Shown here: piece by piece, positions 60,424 through 64,000 of the stretch
How positions within the stretch are numbered: the first letter of the stretch is position 1
Layout of the letters: the number at the start of each line of letters is the position of its first letter
Origin: Chaenocephalus aceratus
Taxonomy: Eukaryota > Chordata > Actinopteri > Perciformes > Channichthyidae
Assembly (NCBI GenBank): GCA_023974075.1
Contig: JAMFTG010000219.1
Span: 62,001 to 126,000 of the forward strand
DNA length: 64,000 nucleotides
Direction: 5' to 3'
Notes under the pieces: generated by a model
What the model saw: the letters and a program-made list of their open reading frames with translations, nothing else
Databases searched by the model: none
Told to the model about the DNA's origin: nothing
Position numbers and translations under genes: made by a program

Positions 60424-60529
60424 CACACGTAGGTTCTGCAGGAGTTCCACCAGCAGCTGTTTGTTGAGAAGAACCTCATGTTTCAGGCAAGCCCCGGACT
60501 TCATGTTCCAGCCCAGCGACACAGATACG
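34620..60529 (+). CDS. fchsd2: FCHSD2-like F-BAR protein, exons 1-10 (5' part of gene)
   Basis: A cytoplasmic adaptor of the FCHSD/Nervous wreck family whose F-BAR domain bends membrane and whose SH3 domains recruit actin and endocytic factors. Ten plus-strand exons, about 314 codons, cover the F-BAR domain: 34620-34659, 37743-37840, 42428-42473, 49982-50058, 50327-50471, 54597-54731, 56681-56735, 56823-56951, 57047-57169 and 60433-60529. Conserved words include QIKHQTECDLLEDL, ERDYAQ, LANQYLKKEWP, VWRAYLEGTVQVTQSR, ECNSKATHARNDYI and LMLAAANAHQQRYY. The second F-BAR half and the SH3 exons are not found before 64,000 and must lie to the right. Exons 1, 6 and 10 each hold one base too many in a homopolymer. 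All splice sites are GT-AG. FCHSD2 is favoured over FCHSD1 by these words, from memory. Confidence 0.85.
34757..34810. repeat. (TTG)n/(CTG)n microsatellite
   Basis: TTGTTG... followed by GCTGCTGCTG..., in the first fchsd2-like intron. Confidence 0.9.
35012..35221. repeat. CAGAGGTGGAA-type MITE fragment
   Basis: AGAGGTGGAAGAAGTACTCA ... AGTAAAAGTCCTGCATTCAA matches 39,733-39,900. The right end is missing. Confidence 0.7.
35222..35600 (+). other. Purine-rich, Arg/Lys-rich open frame of unknown origin
   Basis: A 115-codon frame from 35,229 (MVPKLVKVPARREMTRPRKD...) is dominated by K, R, G and A. Base composition is strongly purine-skewed and GC-rich compared with its surroundings. No domain was recognised. 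It lies in intron 1, between a MITE fragment and an (ATCT)n tract, so it is probably repeat-derived. Confidence 0.35.
35703..35870. repeat. (ATCT)n microsatellite
   Basis: About 40 tetranucleotide units with minor ATCC variants at the right end, in fchsd2-like intron 1. Confidence 0.97.
35871..36913. other. Intron 1 DNA, nothing recognised
   Basis: No exon, conserved element or clear repeat could be supported here. Confidence 0.4.
36914..37316. mobile_element. GAGCTGCACGATTA-type MITE
   Basis: The left end GTAGAGCTGCACGATTATGA has a degenerate inverted partner ACTAATGGAGCAGCACTAGC at the right. This is a frequent AT-rich fish MITE. No clean target duplication was found. Confidence 0.5.
37743..37840 (+). 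CDS. fchsd2: fchsd2-like exon 2
   Basis: VRVTQELKHTHAEQMSRL then QIKHQTECDLLEDL, between CCCCGCAG and AG|GTGAGC. This is the start of the F-BAR domain. Confidence 0.9.
37841..38933. other. Intron 2, left part
   Basis: AT-rich intron sequence with no supported feature before the hAT copy at 38,934. Confidence 0.4.
38934..39284. mobile_element. hAT MITE, copy 2, with perfect 8-bp duplication
   Basis: Ends CAGGGGAGTCAAACTCAA and TTGAGTTTGACACCCCTG; ACGTAGAC is duplicated exactly (38926-38933, 39285-39292). The body is nearly identical to 30,772-31,113, in the same orientation. Confidence 0.95.
39733..40262. mobile_element. CAGAGGTGGAAAGTACTC-type MITE
   Basis: It begins CAGAGGTGGAAAGTACTCAG with repeated AAGTACTTGAGTA-like words, and ends near GAGTAAATGTACTTGGAAC. 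A short (GTT)n is inside. A partial copy is at 35,012. Confidence 0.6.
40263..41160. other. Intron 2, right-central part
   Basis: Mostly AT-rich, with a GC-richer segment at 40,480-40,700. No gene or named element could be supported. Confidence 0.35.
41165..42205 (+). mobile_element. Solo-LTR-like block split by a MITE
   Basis: 41,390-41,573 (CTAGTTAAAA, CTCCAAATAAACCGTCAGTG, CATCAAAGCTCCAGCTCTCC) and 42,166-42,205 (TGAGTCCTGACTCC, CAGAAGTTTCCC) together match 5,860-6,069. The join is occupied by the 41,576-42,165 insertion. The left limit is uncertain. Confidence 0.6.
41576..42165. mobile_element. MITE with CCTTTCACACCAA ends, nested in LTR block
   Basis: Perfect 13-bp inverted termini CCTTTCACACCAA / TTGGTGTGAAAGG. 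It interrupts an LTR-like sequence whose unbroken version is at 5,860-6,069 in this window. It is 590 bp and non-coding. Confidence 0.8.
42428..42473 (+). CDS. fchsd2: fchsd2-like exon 3
   Basis: A 46-nt exon, TFSQKRSAVERDYAQ, in phase with both neighbours. The acceptor is CCCTTTTAG and the donor GTGAGT. Confidence 0.9.
42990..44690. repeat. 57-bp minisatellite, ~30 copies
   Basis: The unit GATGTTCAGGTGTATATCAG + TATGTAGTGTCTCTACTTTA + AAGAGTCCTCTCCTGCT is 57 nt, or 19 codons. The plus strand is therefore open as a repeat of MFRCISVCSVSTLKSPLLL for 15 units on each side of a variant unit at about 43,860. It lies in fchsd2-like intron 3, about 520 bp after exon 3. Variants (TATTTAG, CCTGTTGATG) are clustered. 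The same unit recurs at 63,650-64,000. There is no reason to think it is translated. Confidence 0.97.
44691..47100. other. Intron 3, no supported feature
   Basis: AT-rich intron sequence. Several short open frames occur, but none has splice sites, domain words or conserved composition. Confidence 0.4.
47101..47235. repeat. AGGGATCGACCAATATGG-type repeat fragment
   Basis: TAGGGATCGACCAATATGGC and CCGATACCGTTTATTAGTAA are typical of a common fish DNA-transposon terminus. The other end was not found. Confidence 0.4.
48230..48810. mobile_element. piggyBac-type MITE with TTAA duplication
   Basis: Left CCCTTATGTTGTGTTCGGG and right CGAACACAACACAAGGG are inverted. TTAA flanks at 48226-48229 and 48811-48814. 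TGACCCG words lie inside both ends. It contains C runs at about 48,500 and 48,570. Position: fchsd2-like intron 3. Confidence 0.88.
49247..49772. mobile_element. AGGGTGTCCGCGGGGTCTTAAA-type MITE
   Basis: The left end AGGGTGTCCGGCGCGGGGTC, with GTCTTAAAAAGTATTAAA, has an inverted partner TTCCTGCGTACACCCTG at the right, and GTCTTAAAA words recur near 49,695. It ends about 200 bp before exon 4. Confidence 0.6.
49982..50058 (+). CDS. fchsd2: fchsd2-like exon 4
   Basis: ALQKLANQYLKKEWPES then LTEDQTDQ, 77 nt, donor AG|GTAAAC. Confidence 0.9.
50327..50471 (+). CDS. fchsd2: fchsd2-like exon 5
   Basis: NMYCVWRAYLEGTVQVTQSR, ISACDNYKVQVADPAKTVR, LQKEQQLRK; 145 nt, ending in phase 0 at GTAAAC. Confidence 0.92.
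50551..51235. repeat. Large tandem duplication in intron 5
   Basis: GATGTCAC(G/A)TTAGCAGC...GGGATCTGAAGGGTGATTTA at 50,550 and 50,824, and CAGGTCTCAGATATATACAA...CATGCGGGACCCGGCAGCTA at 50,641 and 51,035, occur in the same order. The second unit has about 120 bp more. Similarity is very high. Confidence 0.85.
51640..52490. mobile_element. Decayed hAT-like element (AACGCGATTAACGCA type)
   Basis: Left TTAACGCGTTAACGCAT...AACGCGATTAACGCAT and right GCGATTAATCGCGATTAAAT...CGACTGACAGCCCTA carry the inverted words of a common vertebrate hAT-related MITE. It encloses the dispersed fragment 51,860-51,945 and the (CA)n at 52,115. Confidence 0.55.
52116..52199. repeat. (CA)n microsatellite
   Basis: About 42 uninterrupted CA units in fchsd2-like intron 5. 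Confidence 0.98.
52500..54596. other. Intron 5 remainder
   Basis: No supported exon or known element. A TTAACCTGTTGAGCCCGG word at about 52,537 looks like one end of a TTAA-type MITE, but its partner was not found. Confidence 0.35.
54597..54731 (+). CDS. fchsd2: fchsd2-like exon 6 (one extra base)
   Basis: CIDQLTVVQAELQDSVKELT then KSRKKYQEG. After GGGCC (about 54,680) the conserved reading continues in the next frame. Flanking exon phases need 134 nt, and 135 are present, so one C appears to be extra. Confidence 0.85.
55360..55490. repeat. TATATCACRGCTAAG inverted/direct repeat
   Basis: CATTATATCACAGCTAAGGG (55,376) and CATTATATCACGGCTAAGAA (55,459) repeat directly around GCGTGGTGTTTCTCGGACGC. 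It is probably a dispersed repeat, in intron 6. Confidence 0.5.
56190..56272. repeat. (CA)n/(CACT)n microsatellite
   Basis: An imperfect CA tract grading into ACTC/CACT units, in intron 6 about 410 bp before exon 7. Confidence 0.95.
56681..56735 (+). CDS. fchsd2: fchsd2-like exon 7
   Basis: SRLSLFQSRSSLQRATVK, 55 nt, acceptor CTTCTTCCCAG, donor GTATGA. It is separated from exon 8 by an 87-nt intron. Confidence 0.9.
56823..56951 (+). CDS. fchsd2: fchsd2-like exon 8
   Basis: LKAKRSECNSKATHARNDYI, LMLAAANAHQQRYYNTDL, MDCIK; 129 nt in phase 0 on both sides. It is the most conserved F-BAR stretch seen. A 95-nt intron follows. Confidence 0.94.
57047..57169 (+). CDS. fchsd2: fchsd2-like exon 9
   Basis: VLDGRIYEQVKDYLVSLCQT, ELESYQAVHNTFNQLLNSSN; 123 nt, donor GGG|GTGAGT. 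Confidence 0.9.
57725..57835. mobile_element. Partial third copy of a GGCCCCCGGGCCTTGAG hAT MITE
   Basis: GATTTGGCCCCCGGGCCTTG then AGTTTGACACATGTG matches the right end of the copies at 30,772 and 38,934. The left end is missing and the terminus is mutated. Confidence 0.7.
57845..58758. mobile_element. TIR element with CATAAGTGGG ends, containing a LINE piece
   Basis: CATAAGTGGGAC...GACCCG at 57,845-57,868 and its approximate reverse complement at 58,735-58,758 bracket 0.9 kb of intron 9. The middle of the terminal repeat is less well matched. A LINE fragment lies inside. Confidence 0.45.
58180..58475 (-). mobile_element. LINE 3' fragment
   Basis: The minus frame reads AARLPHTTPVLKDLHWLPVS then QRIDYKILALTY, the widespread fish LINE RT tail. 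The 3' end is the usual AAAGCGATTTGAGTCCTTGA (plus-strand complement at 58,230) with an (ATT)n tail at 58,185. Confidence 0.7.
58760..59730. other. Intron 9, central part
   Basis: No exon was found. 59,640-59,695 (CACCTTTGAGTTACC...TTCTATATAAATATATTTTG) is a LINE-tail-like end. The rest is unassigned. Confidence 0.4.
59731..60288. mobile_element. hAT MITE with CAGGGGTGGGGAACC ends
   Basis: Left CAGGGGTGGGGAACCTCCGG and right GGTTCCCCACCCCTG are inverted. Flanks CTGAAGAA and CTCCAGAG agree at 5 of 8 bases, a possibly decayed 8-bp duplication. It contains the third CTTC(T/C)CGGGGG copy at 59,950. Confidence 0.8.
60348..60417. repeat. (CA)n microsatellite abutting a splice acceptor
   Basis: About 35 CA units end 15 nt before the AG of fchsd2-like exon 10. 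A polypyrimidine run (CTTCTTCTTTTCCTT, 60,331-60,345) and a branch-point-like TACTAAAC (60,316) lie on its far side. Confidence 0.95.
60433..60529 (+). CDS. fchsd2: fchsd2-like exon 10 (one extra base)
   Basis: VLQEFHQQLFVEKNLMFQ then, in the next frame, DFMFQPSDTDT. The shift is at the CCCC run near 60,493; 97 nt are present where 96 fit. The acceptor CACACGTAG follows a (CA)n tract rather than pyrimidines. Confidence 0.83.
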
Positions 60530-61525
60530 GTAAATCCTGGCTTTTATATTTTACCGCTTGCCGAATGAACATAAACTGGGAAATTGCTTGAATTTTTGTG
60601 AAGTTTGAGAGAGCCGAATTGATTTGTGCTTTTCATACAAAATACACACGACTCTACTCAAACCTCACTTGCCCAATTGTGCATATGTGATCTGTCAAAA
60701 AAAACTTGATTTACAAATGTTAACATGTCGGGAGGTTACCGTTAGCTACAAACAGCCTTCCATGGAGTCAGCAGAAAGCTGCTACAAATCAGAGAATTTA
60801 AAGAAACCTTCCTCATGGTTTCCTACAGTAAACAAGATGTGAGTGTTTGTGGCTTTACAACATGAAATGGACTTCCTGGATTGTATTTCATTGTTTCCCA
60901 CCAGAACCTGAGGCAACACGGCCCCACCTGTGCAGCCCCACACTTTTCTTTATTTTTTATGGAGTAATGCTTTCGGTCCGAGTCTCCTGCTGTGATCTTA
61001 TCAGAATCTGCTCTCCCAGCTGCTTCGCTCGGGGCTATAAAAGTGCAGTGGATAACATTTGCATCCTGCAAGTGCAATCTGTTCTGCGCCTTTGCACACC
61101 TGTTCATGGAGTCCATAGCGTCTCAGTTCCAACCCATACTGGTCATTAATAGCATGTTTTGCTCTCTATAAATCATTGAAATATCAGAAGCAGAATTCCT
61201 TTATTAGTCCTGGGAAACGACAGCAATACAACAAACGTGACATAGCAGATAAAAGGCAAGCTATAATTAAGTAGCTTGCACATTAAATATAGGGTAAAAG
61301 CACACATGACATAAGTAATAGAAAATACAAATAAACACAATTAAGTAGCGAACACATTATGGTTTGAGATATTATTTAAAAACATGTGCAAATAAAAACA
61401 ATAATGGTTTTTGCACAAATCAGCAAAAATGTCAAATTAAGTCCAAAAATATTCTGACTTTAAGAAAACCAAGAGAGGTGTATTGGGGTGGATGCTGCAC
61501 TTGAATGTAGTGTACTGCAATCCAT
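60530..61525. other. Intron 10, left part
   Basis: A LINE-tail-like TTCCTTTATTAGTCCTGGGA is at about 61,195 (minus). No further fchsd2-like exon was recognised. Confidence 0.4.
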
Positions 61526-61535
61526 ATCACATGCA

Positions 61536-61539
<4 letters not shown>

Positions 61540-61570
<31 letters not shown>

Positions 61571-61600
61571 TCACATACACACACACACACACACACACAT

Positions 61601-61637
<37 letters not shown>

Positions 61638-61648
61638 TTAATATACAC

Positions 61649-61682
<34 letters not shown>

Positions 61683-61683
61683 C
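61540..61683. repeat. (CA)n microsatellite, interrupted
   Basis: CA units with ATACAT and TTAATAT interruptions, in intron 10. Long Cys-Val or Thr-His frames here are artefacts. Confidence 0.97.
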
Positions 61684-63645
61684 CACATCTATCCTGGCTC
61701 TAGTAGTCTGGTCCTCCCTTTGCTCTGGTCCTCTGCCTCACTGGGGCAACACTGGACAATTTGTTCAAACTGCAAACGCTGGCGTTTGTTTTCATTGGAA
61801 GTCAAACAAGCAGCAGCCTGTTCCTAAAGAAAACATTAGTGGTGGAGAGCTTCCCTCTCTCCCCTCTCTCCCCTCTCTCCCTCCCCTCCCTCACCACTCG
61901 CAGCAGACAGGAGAGGGATCCGGTAAGGAATAGAGCTGAACTGGGAGGGAGGGAGGTTCATGTGTGAAAAGGAGGCATGTGAGCCTCATCAGAGAGCATG
62001 CCCCTCCCCACCCAGGCCCTCCACACACACTCTGCTCTTAGCTCACATTTTAGGCATTTATATCAATCCTAAAAGAAGAAATCTCAAAATGAAATGCAGT
62101 AAGTGTCCATATTTGGTTTATTAAGAGACTGCCATATTAAATTAGAGCTGAACCAATCACTGCCAGATGTAGGAAGATGTGTCTCAGTATTATTTGTGTG
62201 AAAAGATAGACAATGTATGCATTATTTATTTGTATTCTTTAAATGTAAAAACACCTTCAACAGAATCATTTTGTTATTGTTAATATACAAACAAATTCCA
62301 CAGTCTGTAAATCCATTACATTTATTTACAAGAAAATGAAAGCATTTGTTAATATCTTTCTCATAATACTAGTCTCAGAAATAGGGCCTTCATACATGGT
62401 ATAGAATAGATCAACATTTATTCAGAGTCTTCTCTAAGCTGTTTTGAAAATACAAATGTTCATCTCCAAAATAAAGAAATATAAAAATTAATTAATTAAA
62501 ATTTCATGGAGTTTTTCGATGGAAGAAAAGTGAAAACGAATGTTTGTCCACAGCTGACGTTAAATTGACTTCTTTCTGCTGATTGATATGACTGCACATA
62601 GGCTGCATCTCACTTGGTTAAATGGATTCCTTGCGTCCCTCACTTGCGTAGTTTCCCTGCAACTAGACCCTCCCGTCCAATCAGTGAGCGATACACAGTA
62701 AGGGGGCGGGGCGAGTGTCTGAGGATTTCACCAGAGGATGGTCTGGTAGTTCCTCCGTTATCGATCCTCGGTCCTCCGGCACAAATAAGGCCACTGGGAC
62801 GCTCCTCAAGATGGCGCAGACAAATCAACTTCCAGTGACACCGAGCCCGAGGAGCGAGGAAATGAAAAATAACCGAAGGTCCCTTGATCCTCCTTAGCAA
62901 CGGTCTGCTCTCCTTAGCAACGGTCTGTTAGCGAAAATGAACAACCTCTGGACTGTCCGAGTTTACCAATCATAATTAAGTATTCCATTAAACTGTGTAA
63001 TAAGGGAAACATTATGTGTATCTGCCCCTGCTGCACCCTGTGTAAGGTAAAATAAAATAGCAGTTGGATATATTTAGATTTTATACTTTAAGTAAAGTGT
63101 GATTGCTGAACATTTAAAGCCATCAGAAACAACCAGGGGTTTTATTTGACCAACATGCCTTCATGACTGAGAGAAGCTGTTGCTCTTCACTGTTTCTCAG
63201 TTTAAAAATATATTTCCCCCTCTTCGTACATATTTGAGAGCCAGCTGGGTTATGACTTTATAAATAAATGTAAGATGAATGTTTCCTTGATGATGTACTG
63301 TACCAGCTGAATGAATAGAGGTGACGCCGAAACAAATGCTCTATTTCAGCTCCGCTCCCGTGTATGTCTTTCCTACAGAGCTCTTTTTAAAACCAGGCAC
63401 ATGCAATATGTCAAGAGGAAGTTGGCACATTGACAAAACAGAAGTTATAAACACAACTTTAAATGTGTGGTTCTCTCTGTGACATTTCAGAAACTACAAG
63501 GCCCTTTTAGACGTGTTCGGGTGGGTCACTGCATTAAGCAATACTTCATAAAGATTGAATTGTGTTTCTATGTGAGGTAGTCTGAAGGAAAGGGTGTATC
63601 ATGTGGACAAACAACCTCTTTCTGCTGAAGATATTTGTTCTAGGA
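61684..63645. other. Intron 10, right part
   Basis: A CCCTCTCTC-rich short repeat is at 61,853-61,890. A GC-richer segment at 62,600-62,930 has a short direct repeat (CTCCTTAGCAACGGTCTG twice at about 62,890-62,928). No exon was recognised. Confidence 0.4.
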
Positions 63646-63649
63646 TATT

Positions 63650-64000
63650 AAAGAGTCCTCTCCTGCTGATGTTCAGGTGTATATCAGTATGTAGTGTATA
63701 TACTTTAAAGAGTCCTCTCCTGCTGATGTTCAGGTGTATATCAGCATGTCGTGTCTCTACTTTAAAGAGTCCTCTCCTGCTGATGTTCAGGTGTATGTAG
63801 TGTTCTCTACTTTAAAGAGTCCTCTCCTGCTGATGTTCAGGTGTATATCAGTATGTAGTGTCTCTACTTTAAAGAGTCCTCTCCTGCTGATGTTCAGGGT
63901 GTATGTATTGTCTCTACTTTAAGAGTCCTCTCCTGCTGATGTTCAGGTGTATATCAGTATGTAGTGTCTCTACTTTAAAGAGTCCTCTCCTGCTGATGTT
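63650..64000. repeat. Second array of the 57-bp minisatellite (runs off the window)
   Basis: Six to seven copies of the same 57-mer in the same orientation as 42,990-44,690. Several units here have lost 10-11 nt (GTGTATGTAGTG) or single bases, so this array is less homogeneous and its frame is broken. It continues past the right edge. Confidence 0.95.

Overview
The window is vertebrate nuclear DNA, almost certainly from a spiny-rayed teleost fish. The evidence is spliced genes with GT-AG introns, a fish-type 5-HT3 receptor gene, an FCHSD-family F-BAR gene, Rex3-like and L2-like LINE remnants, a tRNA-derived SINE, many hAT and piggyBac-type MITEs, a chromodomain Ty3/gypsy element and long simple repeats. 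There is no prokaryotic gene organisation.

Layout. 1-1.4 kb: LINE tail, then GC-rich, period-3 Pro/Arg-rich tandem repeats. 3.3-5.0 kb: dispersed repeat fragments. 5.3-14.4 kb (minus strand): nine exons of a 5-HT3-like cys-loop receptor, with all splice phases compatible. A dead LINE, a solo-LTR-like block, a hAT MITE, 148-bp tandem repeats and a long (GA)n tract lie in its introns. A weak candidate for a more 5' exon lies near 15.5 kb. 15.8-19.8 kb: a block of SINE, hAT, Rex3, TIR and foldback elements with nested insertions. 19.8-20.2 kb: two exons of a Ly6/LU-type secreted protein in the wrong order. 20.7-26.0 kb (minus): a young chromodomain Ty3/gypsy retrotransposon with both LTRs, a 5-bp target duplication and an apparent self-priming signal. 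26.1-34.3 kb: hAT elements and a degenerate G-rich repeat. 34.6 kb to the right edge (plus): the first ten exons of an fchsd2-like gene covering the F-BAR domain; the downstream coding exons lie outside the window. Its introns hold a 30-copy 57-bp minisatellite, a second array of the same 57-mer at the right edge, and many MITEs.

The two host genes are unrelated. One is a serotonin- or other amine-gated channel subunit of the plasma membrane; the other is a membrane-curving endocytic/actin adaptor. The most informative non-gene signals are: the retrotransposon whose predicted mRNA 5' end pairs with its primer-binding site; a MITE insertion whose empty site survives in the other arm of the host palindrome; a (CA)n tract lying between a branch point/polypyrimidine tract and the acceptor of fchsd2 exon 10; and single-base homopolymer insertions in three fchsd2 exons plus several indels in the retrotransposon, which look more like assembly error than decay. 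I found no wholly novel multi-gene system.
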